Source: Jonesiaceae bacterium BS-20 | Lineage (GTDB): Bacteria; Actinomycetota; Actinomycetes; Actinomycetales; Cellulomonadaceae | Length of the DNA: 64,000 nucleotides | Direction of reading: 5' to 3' | NCBI GenBank assembly: GCA_039995105.1 | Contig: CP146203.1 | Location: 2,542,001 to 2,606,000 of the forward strand | In this document: one piece after another, positions 36,780-46,340 of the stretch | Numbering within the stretch: position 1 is the first letter of the stretch | Layout of the letters: each line of letters begins with the position of its first letter | Made by a program: the position numbers and the translations under genes | The notes under the pieces: generated by a model | What the model saw: the letters and a program-made list of their open reading frames with translations, nothing else | Told to the model about the DNA's origin: nothing | Database searches by the model: none

Positions 36780-37059
36780 GGTGGGCCTTTCCCAAGCTGG
36801 TCACCAATTCAAGTTTGGTGATGAAAGTGGTCTAAATAAAACGACGACCCATCCCAAAGGAGGCCCGTGGATCCTGAGATAACTATAAATCATCCGCACC
36901 TTGCTATGCGTTCGATCGACCGATTCAAAGTCCCCAAATCGATCATCGGGCCCTTCAGGTGGCACTTTTGGGTCAATTTGACCAATGAGTTCACGTTTGC
37001 GGATGGGTCTGCACAATTTACCAACGAGACCTGCCCAAGCCCACAGTAGAATTAGGGCC
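36780..37059. other. Intergenic region, no gene seen
   Basis: 280 bp between divergent genes. A short imperfect palindrome TTGGGTCAATTTGACCAA (36968-36985) is the only structure noticed; it may be an operator for either flank. Confidence 0.3.
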
Positions 37060-37362
37060 ATGATCTTTAAACGTGTGGGCGAAGGCAGGCCCTATCCGGA
37101 CCACGGCCTGACCCGTACTCGCGATTGGGTCAACGTAGCACCACGCCAAGTGCGGTTGAAGGACCTTATCACTACCAAAAGGACCCTCGATCTAGATACC
37201 CTGCTCACTGAAGATTCCACATTTTACGGTGATCTCTTTGCTCACGTCATTGAGTATCAGGGCAAGCTCTATCTTGAAGATGGGCTCCACCGTGCAGTTC
37301 GTGCTGCTCTCCAGCAACGCACGATTCTGCACGCTCGGGTCTACTCAATCGAATCATCGTGA
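37060..37362 (+). CDS. Conserved small actinobacterial protein, ParB/sulfiredoxin-like motif
   Basis: 100 residues from ATG 37060; a longer frame adds 25 poor residues. The motif YLEDGLHRAVRAALQQR resembles the DGxHR motif of the ParB/Srx fold, and MIFKRVGEGRPYPDHG with VNVAPRQVRLKDL matches a conserved actinobacterial family that usually sits directly before a LytR_C protein, as here. Databases often label it a VapB antitoxin, but no toxin gene is present, so I do not adopt that name. Confidence 0.7.
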   Translation: MIFKRVGEGRPYPDHGLTRTRDWVNVAPRQVRLKDLITTKRTLDLDTLLTEDSTFYGDLFAHVIEYQGKLYLEDGLHRAVRAALQQRTILHARVYSIESS

Positions 37363-37484
37363 CCAAATCCCGAGCGGGTTTGAACAAGCCCACACGCTTA
37401 TCAAGTATTCTCATTAGGCACAGATGTTTTTAGGTGCATAAAACCGGGCCACCCCCATTTACACAAGCAGGGTAATTCGTATCA

Positions 37485-38198
37485 GTGAGTCAAGAACAAA
37501 TTAAGCAGGCCAGAAGCGTACGCCGTCGCCGGATGCAAGAGCGTCAGGCAGTTATTTTTGGACTCCTCATTGTCCTTTTAGCAGCAGCTGGGCTAGCGGG
37601 AGTGGGTGTCTACACGGAAGCGATTTCGCTGCCATTTAACAAAGACTTCACATACAAGAAGGTCGCGGTAGACAAACAAGTCCCTGTCCCTTGTCTCCCC
37701 ACTGACACTCTGCCGGTGGCCGCCTCAAAGATTGAGGTCACCGTTCTTAACGCTTCCAAGCGTAGTGGGTTAGCGGCCGTCGTTGCCAAGAAACTTGAAG
37801 ACCGCAAGTTTGTAGTCGCAGAGACCAACAATGCTAAGGAACCACGGGCAACCGTAGCCATCCAGTTCGGTGTCGGTGGCGTGGCCCAGGGTTATACTCT
37901 CGCGGCCCACTTCCCAAATGCGGTTCTCATCTTGGATGAACGCGAAGATGCCACCGTTGATCTACTTATCGGTGAGAACTTCACCGATCTTCTCACTGCA
38001 GATACCGTTCCACTCGAAGCAGAGACTCCCATGCTCACTCGGGAAGGTTGCACCCCTCTTTGGGAACTCTCCGACAAGGTTGAGGCCCCCGCAGAGCCCG
38101 AGGGCACCAGTGGTGAAACCCCTGAAGAAGGTGCTACCGATCAAGACGAGGGTGTAGAGGAACCGGCTGAAGATCCAGCTGCTACTGAAGCTTCTTAA
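37485..38198 (+). CDS. LytR C-terminal domain (LytR_C) protein
   Basis: 237 residues from GTG 37485. A basic N-terminus and one membrane segment (about 24-44) are followed by the LytR_C domain (IEVTVLNASKRSGLAAVVAKKL onwards, about 82-165) and a Glu/Pro/Thr-rich acidic tail. The domain occurs in envelope proteins near LytR-CpsA-Psr enzymes; its own role is unclear. It probably shares a transcript with the small gene 120 nt upstream. A terminator is at 38251-38292. Confidence 0.87.
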   Translation: MSQEQIKQARSVRRRRMQERQAVIFGLLIVLLAAAGLAGVGVYTEAISLPFNKDFTYKKVAVDKQVPVPCLPTDTLPVAASKIEVTVLNASKRSGLAAVVAKKLEDRKFVVAETNNAKEPRATVAIQFGVGGVAQGYTLAAHFPNAVLILDEREDATVDLLIGENFTDLLTADTVPLEAETPMLTREGCTPLWELSDKVEAPAEPEGTSGETPEEGATDQDEGVEEPAEDPAATEAS

Positions 38199-38250
38199 TA
38201 TTCCAGGGCAAGTTTCCTGAAGTTGGCGGCGGATTAATTCCCCATTCATG

Positions 38251-38292
38251 AAAGTAGCGGCCATACCGTTGAACCGGTATGGCCGCTACTTT
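38251..38292. terminator. Terminator between LytR_C gene and uracil permease
   Basis: 17-nt perfect arms, AAAGTAGCGGCCATACC and GGTATGGCCGCTACTTT, between convergent genes; bidirectional. Confidence 0.85.
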
Positions 38293-38390
38293 ATGTTTCG
38301 ATGCTTGCCCAGTTACCGCTTGTCTACGTTAAGCATGGCTAGCATCGTGCACGGTTTGCGTGAGGTTCCCCGCGTTACGTGACCTTAGCG

Positions 38391-39782
38391 TCATGCTCGC
38401 GACTCTAATTCCGAACCCCCAGGAACCGATGCTGGCGAGGCCGGTTCCTGTGAGGTACCACGCCACTTGGCCAGGAATGTCATCAGGTGGTAAATACCAA
38501 CGGCTGCTGCGGTGCCAAGGGCAATTCCTCGGAACTCCATCTCGCCCGGGTGCCAAGCAAAATCTGCAATCGCAATAACGAGCGGAACTGCCGCAGACGT
38601 CAAGTTAATTGGGTTGGAGAAGTCCACGCGGTTTTGCATCCAGATTCGGATACCTAGCATTCCGATCATGCCGTAAAGCAGTGTGGCCACACCACCGATT
38701 ACTCCCTGAGGCACGGTTGAGATTGCTGCTCCGAACTTAGGTGAAAGGCTCAGCAACAGTGCCCCAACCCCCGCCACCCAGTAGGCGGCCGTCGAGTAAA
38801 CTCGCGTCGCTGCCATGACACCAATGTTCTCGGCGTACGTAGTAGTTCCGGAGCCTCCTCCAACACCCGCGAGTGTGGTTGCCAAACCATCTGCGATGAG
38901 TGCCCTACCGGTGAGGTGATCTAGATTTTCGCCGGTCATAGCGGCCACTGATTTCACGTGACCAATGTTCTCAGCTACCAGTACAAACACCACCGGTAAG
39001 AATAGCCCCAAGAGTTTGAGGTCAAACTCCGGCGCGGTGAACTCTGGCAGACCAATGTAGGCGGCTTTGCCAATGGCAGAGAAGTCGACCTCACCCCTGA
39101 ACGCGGCAAAGATATATCCAACCACCACACCAAACAAGATTGAGAGCCGGCCGAGTAGTCCCTTGAACAAGACGGTGATGAGAATTACCGAGCCAAGAGT
39201 AACGATCGCGGTCAAAGGAGCGGACCTGAATCCCGACTCATAGAGCATGGTGACTTGACCGGCGGCGTCGAGAACTACCCGGTCATCGGCATCGAGAAGC
39301 ATTGTTCCCTGGCCCCAGGCCGCGGGCGCTAGGTTTAACCCGATGAGCGCAACTATTGTTCCGGTAACTACAGGAGGCATGAGAGACTCAATCCAACGCA
39401 CACCTGCAAAGTGGACAATGAAGCCTACGATTGCGAGCAAGATTCCAGTGATGAGAATACCGCCGATGGCGCCAGCGTAGCCGCTGCTCCCCGTTGCTGC
39501 TCCGATCGGGGCAAGGAATGCGAAGCTCGAACCCAAGTAACTAGGAAGCCGGTTCTTTGTGATAATTAGGAACAACATCGTTCCTATTGCTGAGAAGAAC
39601 AGCGTTGTCGCAGGTGGGAAACCCGTTAGCAGCGGCACCAAGAAGGTGGCCCCAAACATCGCAATAATATGTTGCAGACCAATGCCAATTGTTCGCGGCC
39701 AAGTCAGCCGCTCGTGTGGACCAACTACATCATTGGGGCCGAGTGTTTGGCCATCGCCAAAGAGTTTCCAACCAAAATTCAT
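38391..39782 (-). CDS. uraA: Uracil permease, NCS2 family
   Basis: 463 residues from ATG 39782 (a TTG four codons upstream is the alternative). About 14 hydrophobic segments and the NCS2 signature (VVTGTIVALIGLNLAP; VLVAENIGHVKSVAAMTG with the essential Glu/His; GGSGTTTYAENIGV) are seen. GGSGTTTYAENIG marks the uracil rather than the xanthine branch. It imports uracil with protons. It stands alone, divergent from the DUF4190 gene; no PyrR-type leader was recognised. Confidence 0.92.
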   Translation of the reverse strand: MNFGWKLFGDGQTLGPNDVVGPHERLTWPRTIGIGLQHIIAMFGATFLVPLLTGFPPATTLFFSAIGTMLFLIITKNRLPSYLGSSFAFLAPIGAATGSSGYAGAIGGILITGILLAIVGFIVHFAGVRWIESLMPPVVTGTIVALIGLNLAPAAWGQGTMLLDADDRVVLDAAGQVTMLYESGFRSAPLTAIVTLGSVILITVLFKGLLGRLSILFGVVVGYIFAAFRGEVDFSAIGKAAYIGLPEFTAPEFDLKLLGLFLPVVFVLVAENIGHVKSVAAMTGENLDHLTGRALIADGLATTLAGVGGGSGTTTYAENIGVMAATRVYSTAAYWVAGVGALLLSLSPKFGAAISTVPQGVIGGVATLLYGMIGMLGIRIWMQNRVDFSNPINLTSAAVPLVIAIADFAWHPGEMEFRGIALGTAAAVGIYHLMTFLAKWRGTSQEPASPASVPGGSELESRA

Positions 39783-40026
39783 CGAGCGATCCAATCCCCC
39801 GGTTCATGCCTGTTGCATGAAGCCACTATTGTTCGTGCAAAACATGTCCTTGGGCAGGATACTGCCACGATTGACTTTGCATATACTTTGCCGAGGGCGA
39901 AATCTCAAATGTCGGACTGATGGGAGCGCTACGGATTTACGCCCATAGACCGGTTAGGATTACAAGGTACCCGCTTAAGATTTCTGCGATTTTTGCTGGG
40001 TTTCTACTCGAACAGATGGGAAAACG

Positions 40027-40767
40027 ATGTCCAGCAACGATGAATTTAATCCCTTTTCAAATACCCAGCGGGCTACGCCTAAGGAGCCGTCGGTTCTATT
40101 TCCCACGCCAGACTCTCCTACACCAAGTTCCCCTACCCCGGCGGGGTCCGCATTTGCCGCTGGCACCTACCTGCCCGGGCAAACCCAGAGTTCCGACTCC
40201 ACGCTGGCGAGTGATTCATCGGCCACACCGGTTAACCCATATGGGAGTTCCACCCATGGCGCTGCCACGATCGACAACAGTTCCTATGGGCTGACTACTC
40301 CGTCCGGAGCTATTTCAGCACCCGGCAGTAATCCCTACGCTGTTCCCACCGCGAGTGGGAATCCGTATGAGTCCCCAACGTCAGGAACAAATCCGTACGG
40401 TACTCCTGCACCGGGCACCAATCCGTATGGACAACCGATGGGTAACCCCGGACACCCCAGCATTCCAGCCTATGGCGGCCCACAAAGCGCTTCTTACAAT
40501 GGCGGTTACAGGCAGGGGCCAGCCGGGACTAACTCCATGGCGACCGCGGCACTAGTCTGCGGCATTCTGGGCGTCACCATCTTCATGTTTATTGGCCCAA
40601 TCCTCGCTCTTGTCTTGGGTATTTCGGCAAAGAACCAAATCCGGCGTACTGGAGAAGAAGGTGGTGGACTTGCAACCGCAGGAATCGTCTTGGGAGCACT
40701 CGGGATCGCATTTTCTGTGCTGGTGATCATTTTTGTTCTTCTTCTGAGTTTGCCCGCGATCATGTGA
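40027..40767 (+). CDS. DUF4190 domain membrane protein
   Basis: 246 residues. A ~160-residue Pro/Ser/Thr/Gly/Tyr-rich disordered N-terminus with repeats (NPYGTPAPGTNPYGQP) leads to two membrane segments (about 175-198 and 218-243) with the DUF4190 pattern MATAALVCGILG, LGISAKNQIRRTGEEGGG, and LATAGIVLGALGI. The function is unknown. It is divergent from uraA and convergent with the GH81 gene. Confidence 0.85.
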   Translation: MSSNDEFNPFSNTQRATPKEPSVLFPTPDSPTPSSPTPAGSAFAAGTYLPGQTQSSDSTLASDSSATPVNPYGSSTHGAATIDNSSYGLTTPSGAISAPGSNPYAVPTASGNPYESPTSGTNPYGTPAPGTNPYGQPMGNPGHPSIPAYGGPQSASYNGGYRQGPAGTNSMATAALVCGILGVTIFMFIGPILALVLGISAKNQIRRTGEEGGGLATAGIVLGALGIAFSVLVIIFVLLLSLPAIM

Positions 40768-40804
40768 CAATCCAACGCGGCACTACGCTGCATCAGTTGG
40801 AAAT

Positions 40805-42778
40805 TTATTGGCTGTGCACCATAGCCCAAGCCAATAAATAACTCCGCGAATTAGCGTCGTCAATCAGATCCTGAGGGTAGTCGACAGCAGCTCGTTGTGC
40901 TTCTTGGGCGTAACTTGCCCCGCGTAGAGAACTGTACATCAGCAGGTAATCCCCGTGATAGACGTCGTAATCGTTGAAGTAGCCAATGACCGATTCTAAG
41001 TTCGCCGTGATCCGCTCTACGTCGGCAGCTAAGTAAGTGCTAACACCGGTAAATGGCAGGATTATGGCCCCCAGCATCGCCGGTGGATCGGCGCTGAACC
41101 AGGTAGCGTACTCGTGTTTACCTCCCCAAACTTGGGGGATCACACAGTGTTGGTACCCGCGCATGACCGGATCGTCGAGGTTGACGTTGGTCCAATAAGC
41201 TAAGGAAGACTGGACTTCTAGGGCCAGCATCCATCGAGCCACAGCTTCAAACGCTGGGTTCTTGGTGACCTGAGACCACAGCGCCAACCCGTTCCAACAG
41301 TTAATGGCCTCCGCACTGGTCTCTTGCTTATTACCGTCGTCGGTATCCGCCAATCCGCTCGACCAGGAATGCCCCTTATATGGGTCAAAGACCCGCAGCA
41401 TAGGCACCCACGAGTTTTCAATCGGGGCGGCAACGTCCCAGGCCAGCGCATCGATAACGAGTTGTGCCCGCTCTAGGAACTGCGGGTTGGATTTTGCTAA
41501 TAGAGCGCCCACGTACAGGAAATAACCATTTTGAATGTGGTGGTCATTGAACTGGTCTGCACCAAAGGATGCCTGCATACCAACCACACCACACCACTGC
41601 GGCTCATGCACAAAGAACCGGTCGTCTTGGCGGTCCACTCCCTGTGGATCCATCCAGACTAGGAACCTCTCTTCAAGTTCCGCCCGAAACTCTGGTGCGC
41701 CGGCGACTTCCAGTTGCTCAGCCAAACCCAACAGGTTCACGTCACGCAGCAAGGCTTTGCCTGCGTAATAGGTGTCTAGCGGAGCACGTGGCGGCTCTTG
41801 AAGATCAAGGGTGACTTGTGCGCTCAACGTTGCTAGCTGTCTCGCATCGAGCCCCGACAGATCGGGTTCCGCAGCGGGTTCAACCGCCGGGGTAGACCAA
41901 CTAAACATCTTTTCAAGGTGCAGGGATACCGTCCCGGAGACGGTGCTGTACTGGCCCACCGACGGCTCCGAGGAGGGACCATGGTGTGGCATGCGCACCA
42001 CTGCTACGGGGCCGTTGTCCTTGGCCACGTACCGAATTGTGGTGTGTACTTGATCGGGACCGTGGGTCGCGGTTACCTCTGTCCGCTGTACGGGGTAGGA
42101 GGCGCACGTAGCCAACTTGTGGAGCACGCTTTTGCGGCTCAGGGCCTCGTCAACGATGTTGGGTAGCGCTATGAGGGAGACAAAGTCCCCCGTCTTGAGT
42201 TTGATCGCCCGTGAAGTGTACTTTCCGGATGTCACCATGCCGTAGTCACGCCCGGATACCGAGTAGGTAGCTAGGTTCTCATAGGACATAGCGAAAGGAA
42301 CCGATAACGCCAGTTCATGGGGTACTTCAGCCTCATACGATATGTATGGTACCCCTTCGGCCAGGGTGGCCCGCCCCAAGACTCTGCCAATTTCATTAAG
42401 GAATTCAATGGTCACACTAGCTAGATCAAAACTTGCAATCCGGTGGGACCTCGCCCCAACGTTCACATCAATATCTGCTACCGCAGAACCGCTCACCGAG
42501 TGTCTCGAACTAACTACCTTTGGTAGTCCAAATGTGAAACCGGCGGTGGTCTGCTGGTAGGAATACGGCATCGGAAAGACGGCCCGAGGCTCAGCAAATG
42601 CCAGCCCCGAAAACCATCTATTGGTCGGTGGTGGCACGTCCCTAGCGGTATGAGGCTGAGGCAGAGCTGTGATGGTGTCGGAGCTCAATGAGGTCAGCAC
42701 ATGGTGGACGGTTCCGCGCAGAAATGACTTGTCCCTTGGATCCGGGTCAAGGCGAAACTGAGCGTAAGGCGTTGTCAT
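40805..42778 (-). CDS. Glycoside hydrolase family 81 (endo-beta-1,3-glucanase)
   Basis: 657 residues. Family motifs are WFSGLAF near the start, NDHHIQNGYF (general acid region, about 405-415), DPYKGHSWSSG (about 467) and GNKQETSAEAINCWNG (catalytic Glu region, about 478-493). GH81 enzymes cut beta-1,3-glucan of fungal or plant cell walls. Odd: the protein starts MTTPYAQFRLDPD with no signal peptide or anchor, so export by a known route is not evident, and no glucan transporter or other glucanase lies nearby. Confidence 0.88.
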   Translation of the reverse strand: MTTPYAQFRLDPDPRDKSFLRGTVHHVLTSLSSDTITALPQPHTARDVPPPTNRWFSGLAFAEPRAVFPMPYSYQQTTAGFTFGLPKVVSSRHSVSGSAVADIDVNVGARSHRIASFDLASVTIEFLNEIGRVLGRATLAEGVPYISYEAEVPHELALSVPFAMSYENLATYSVSGRDYGMVTSGKYTSRAIKLKTGDFVSLIALPNIVDEALSRKSVLHKLATCASYPVQRTEVTATHGPDQVHTTIRYVAKDNGPVAVVRMPHHGPSSEPSVGQYSTVSGTVSLHLEKMFSWSTPAVEPAAEPDLSGLDARQLATLSAQVTLDLQEPPRAPLDTYYAGKALLRDVNLLGLAEQLEVAGAPEFRAELEERFLVWMDPQGVDRQDDRFFVHEPQWCGVVGMQASFGADQFNDHHIQNGYFLYVGALLAKSNPQFLERAQLVIDALAWDVAAPIENSWVPMLRVFDPYKGHSWSSGLADTDDGNKQETSAEAINCWNGLALWSQVTKNPAFEAVARWMLALEVQSSLAYWTNVNLDDPVMRGYQHCVIPQVWGGKHEYATWFSADPPAMLGAIILPFTGVSTYLAADVERITANLESVIGYFNDYDVYHGDYLLMYSSLRGASYAQEAQRAAVDYPQDLIDDANSRSYLLAWAMVHSQ

Positions 42779-42890
42779 GGTTCAGACTTTACTTGGCGTA
42801 GAGGTGCGGGCGGGGATTAACGCCCGGAACCACGGTTTTATGAGCAAGAACTCCACCCGAACCTCACGTTTATGCAGTGAAATACAGCTT

Positions 42891-43811
42891 TTATGCAAAC
42901 TGAGAGGTTACCTCAGCCGCAATAAGCTCGAGGTGTTCAAGGTCGGATAGGTCTAGTACCTGCAGGTAGAGCCGCTCCGCCCCAGCATCCTGTGCCCTCT
43001 TGATCGCGGCAATGGCCTCCGGGACGGTTCCAGCAATACCGTGCTCGCGCAATTCTGCCGGTTCCCGACCAATTGCCTGTGCCCTGCGTTCAAACTCAGC
43101 TTCGTCTTTACCAACGCAAACAACAAAGGCACTCGAATACGTGAGTTCATTTGGGTCGCGTCCAATTACTTGGCAGGCTGCACGGACTCGATCGAACGTG
43201 GGAGTCAACGCATCGAATTCCGCGAACGGAGTATTGAATTCGGTCCCAAACCGGGCGGCTAGGGCGGGGGTACGTTTTGGTCCGTGGCCACCAATGATCA
43301 CGGGTACGCGGTCTTGGACAGGCTTAGGCAGGGCCGGCGAGTCAGTGATCTGGTAGTGCTCACCAGCAAAGTTATACTTTTCGCCAACCGGGGTGTTCCA
43401 CAAGCCGGTAATCAATTCCAGTTGTTCTTCCAGTAGCCCAAACCGCTTCGCGGGGAAAGGTACCCCGTACGCCTTGTGCTCTTGCGCAAACCACCCGGCA
43501 CCCAAGCCTAATTCTGCGCGGCCGCCACTCATCTGATCTACCTGGGCAACTGAAACCGCTAGTAGGCCTGGGTGACGGAAGGTTGCCGAGGTGACCAGGG
43601 TTCCCAACTTGATATGGCTGGTCTCCCGGGCAAGCGCTGCCAAGGTGAGCCAGGCATCGGTAGGCCCAGGCAATCCATCGCCGCCCATGGACAAGAAGTG
43701 GTCCGAGCGGAAGAACGCGTCAAACCCTAAACGCTCGGTAGCTTGAGCTACAGCGAGAATGTCATCGTAATTGGCCCCCTGCTGGGGCTCAGTGAATATC
43801 CGGAAATCCAT
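42891..43811 (-). CDS. LLM-class F420-dependent oxidoreductase
   Basis: 306 residues of luciferase-like fold: AERLGFDAFFRSDHFL, IKLGTLVTSATFRHPGLLA, GRAELGLGAGWFAQEH and the C-terminal DAGAERLYLQVLD. The pattern fits the TIGR03560-type F420-dependent group. The cofactor assignment is by family; F420 synthesis genes are not in the window. Substrate unknown. Confidence 0.87.
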   Translation of the reverse strand: MDFRIFTEPQQGANYDDILAVAQATERLGFDAFFRSDHFLSMGGDGLPGPTDAWLTLAALARETSHIKLGTLVTSATFRHPGLLAVSVAQVDQMSGGRAELGLGAGWFAQEHKAYGVPFPAKRFGLLEEQLELITGLWNTPVGEKYNFAGEHYQITDSPALPKPVQDRVPVIIGGHGPKRTPALAARFGTEFNTPFAEFDALTPTFDRVRAACQVIGRDPNELTYSSAFVVCVGKDEAEFERRAQAIGREPAELREHGIAGTVPEAIAAIKRAQDAGAERLYLQVLDLSDLEHLELIAAEVTSQFA

Positions 43812-43870
43812 GCTTCCAACATACGTGTCATTGCTGACTTACTTGGTTTTAACACAGTTCAGGCGTGTTT

Positions 43871-45142
43871 CTACCGGTCTTGGCCCCGCCATTTAGCGGG
43901 GATCAGCAGATCAGCCACCGAAACCGCAATGAGACCCCCCAGACCGGCGGCCAGCCCCGTGCGGTTCTTCTTCACTGCGGCAACGGTTCCTGCCGCAAGG
44001 ACGGTAATCTCCCCGGCGGTCAGCCAATAATAGGAAGCCGGACGGGTGATCCACATCCGTTGGATCCAAGCGGGCAGCCCTGGCTCCTGTGGAACGGTAG
44101 TCACCGAGTCCCACAGCGCCCGCCCAAAGGGCTGCGGCTCAACCCGTGTAGCGCCCGGGAGGTCATGGCCGTCACGCCAGCCTTCAGCCACCTCGGCGGC
44201 CACATCCGGCAGGCCCAAGATCCGTAGCACATCCGTAAACGGATCAAAAGCACTGCGGTCAACCAAAACCTTATCCAGCGCGGTCAACTGCTCCGAGTCC
44301 AGGTCAAACCCGGATAGGAAATCGGCTGCGAAGGCTTGGGGCACCTCAAAATACTCTTGGACAAGATCAGCGGGATCCAGCCCGTGCATCGAACCACTGA
44401 AGGTGGTCAACCAACCATCTTCAATCTCAAGCGGGTCGCGGGGATCAACCGTTAACCAGTCCGGCCCCCACTCGTGAATGGCCTCAAGGATCCCATCATC
44501 AACGATCATGAGGCGACGCCATGGACCGTTGCGTTCCAGTCCCACAATGGCGGATCCGGTCGGATACTGCACCACGCTGGACAAATCGGTGTCTGGGTGC
44601 ACTCCGGAAACGATGGTTTGCCCACGCTGATACGTGAACCACAGCGGATCTCCAACGCCGTGTGCGAGCATTGGACCGTCCGTGGACCGATAGTTACCAA
44701 TGACGGCCCCTGCGCGTTTGTGCACGGACAGGTCGGCAATTTGGTCGTTGTCGGGACTCGGCTCTTGATGCATTGCCGGACCAATGCGGCAAGAGACATT
44801 AAGTTCCTCCGCCAAGTGAGCGGCTAGATCGTCTGAACCCATCGTCAGATACGGTCCGCGGCTTGAGTTCTCGTTGCGGGCCGACCGAATGAAATACCCG
44901 TCGGACCATCCCAAACCCCGGGCCATTACCCAACCGGGGGCGCCAACTTGAGCACCGTCAATTACCTGGCTAGGGATCCCCAAATCAAGTAGGACATCAG
45001 CAAGTTCATCGACCGTTACCGGCTCAATAAAATCAATTGCTTCATCACTTACCGGGCGTTGCCCCCGAGGGTCCCGGGGAGCCAACCCGATGTATAGCGG
45101 CATAAGTAGGGATGTGTCGTGGTCTTGATCCAACTCGAACAT
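43871..45142 (-). CDS. Hypothetical protein, C-terminal membrane segment
   Basis: 423 residues, not recognised. It is acidic and soluble for ~375 residues, with Trp-rich turns (APGWVMARGLGWSDG, HEWGPDWLTVDP), then a hydrophobic C-terminal hairpin (about 375-418). No catalytic motif seen. It lies between the LLM oxidoreductase and another unknown gene on the same strand. Confidence 0.6.
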   Translation of the reverse strand: MFELDQDHDTSLLMPLYIGLAPRDPRGQRPVSDEAIDFIEPVTVDELADVLLDLGIPSQVIDGAQVGAPGWVMARGLGWSDGYFIRSARNENSSRGPYLTMGSDDLAAHLAEELNVSCRIGPAMHQEPSPDNDQIADLSVHKRAGAVIGNYRSTDGPMLAHGVGDPLWFTYQRGQTIVSGVHPDTDLSSVVQYPTGSAIVGLERNGPWRRLMIVDDGILEAIHEWGPDWLTVDPRDPLEIEDGWLTTFSGSMHGLDPADLVQEYFEVPQAFAADFLSGFDLDSEQLTALDKVLVDRSAFDPFTDVLRILGLPDVAAEVAEGWRDGHDLPGATRVEPQPFGRALWDSVTTVPQEPGLPAWIQRMWITRPASYYWLTAGEITVLAAGTVAAVKKNRTGLAAGLGGLIAVSVADLLIPAKWRGQDR

Positions 45143-45277
45143 GCTCCTAGTCTGTCACCATAAACTAGAAATTGATATTTGGTCTTGGCCGCAAGACGCC
45201 TCGATCCTCCTACCGCCACGCTATTTGCCGTACGGGAGCGAGATACCCGGTGAAACTACTTGCCTTACGGAAACAAA

Positions 45278-46087
45278 TTACCGTTCGGGAACCAAGAAGC
45301 TGGGGCTAGGTTCGCAGTTAGGTGAGGACACAGGTATCACAATCTCGGGCAGTTCTCCCATACCTACTTCTTGGGCTACCCGGATCTGTTCCGGGGTGTG
45401 AAACTGCGAAACGTAGATGGCGTTTGGGTCCACCTGTCCGGTCATTTCCTGAACAATGACATCACCGAGAGCGGTCACGGACAGCGAGGACCGCTGATCG
45501 ATTTTAGGTAGCTCGTTGTTGGTTGCTTGAGCATAGATTTCCATATCCCGTTCCACAACACAGGTGGGAATCAGATTCTGCAGATCCAAATTGGCTGCGC
45601 TCTGGCTACCCCATACGCGGTCAATAGCTAGAGTTGCGTGTTGCCGGGCAAGCGCAAGAATCACTTCATCGCGAGTTGCTGTCTTCGCCCAAGTTCGGTT
45701 GATAGCAATTTCGTTGGGGCTCAGCACGCAGGCGCTGTCGCCTTCACATTGTGCACCATCTTGGAATTGGATAACGACGTCTAGGAACGCTTGCGGGAAC
45801 GAGATGTAAACATCGCGCACCTCTTGCAGTGTCTGAGTCGCTTCATCTAGCGCGTGCGGGATTGCCGTATTCTCTTCGGTTTCCCGCATGGGCTTATCCA
45901 GTTGCGCCAAATAAGAGGTGCTGTCCTCTTGTGTAGTTTCCAAACTTGCCGAGTCTTCAAGCGCGGGGGCTAACTCAATCATCTCCTCATTGGAGATGCC
46001 GGTAGCTTGAAACATACCGAGTGTTGCCGCCAGTGTCATACCTAGCAGGCTAATAAAAACAAGGGCCAAAATGGCCAACTTATTCAT
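45278..46087 (-). CDS. Hypothetical secreted or anchored protein
   Basis: 269 residues from ATG 46087 (RBS GGTGG). One N-terminal hydrophobic segment (about 4-24) is an anchor or signal peptide. The exported part has cysteines in CEGDSACVLS and single Cys in PTCVVE and PNCEPS. The segment DEVILALARQHATLAIDRVW precedes LIPTCVVERDMEIYAQ, which hints at a helical metallopeptidase-like domain, but no HExxH is present. Family unknown. Confidence 0.6.
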   Translation of the reverse strand: MNKLAILALVFISLLGMTLAATLGMFQATGISNEEMIELAPALEDSASLETTQEDSTSYLAQLDKPMRETEENTAIPHALDEATQTLQEVRDVYISFPQAFLDVVIQFQDGAQCEGDSACVLSPNEIAINRTWAKTATRDEVILALARQHATLAIDRVWGSQSAANLDLQNLIPTCVVERDMEIYAQATNNELPKIDQRSSLSVTALGDVIVQEMTGQVDPNAIYVSQFHTPEQIRVAQEVGMGELPEIVIPVSSPNCEPSPSFLVPER

Positions 46088-46179
46088 GTGCGAGTCACCA
46101 CCCACACGCCGTATGCATCACAAGTTTTTCCTCAACGGGGCAACCGCTTTGACGCGGCCAAAATGCTTGCTATATCTGC

Positions 46180-46219
46180 TCAGAAACCCGGACGAATCTG
46201 CATTCATCCGGGTTTCTGA
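46180..46219 (-). terminator. Terminator of the M15 carboxypeptidase gene
   Basis: 18-nt arms TCAGAAACCCGGACGAAT and ATTCATCCGGGTTTCTGA with one wobble pair and a 4-nt loop, 120 nt after the stop. Confidence 0.7.
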
Positions 46220-46340
46220 CACTTATGCCAACGACTTCCACAATACCGCCGGCTTTAGTGACAGAACTAACAAGTTACTTGCCTCAACCTTAACCAAGAT
46301 CAGGGCTCCTGTCACTTCAGCAGCGGCTGAAATCTCGCAG

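Noticed and set aside
36867-37049. 60-codon plus-strand frame
   Set aside because: No ribosome-binding site, no recognisable features, and it overlaps the promoter region of the 37060 gene.
37060-37362. VapB antitoxin of a toxin-antitoxin pair
   Set aside because: No PIN-domain toxin gene adjacent; the sequence fits a ParB/Srx-like motif better.
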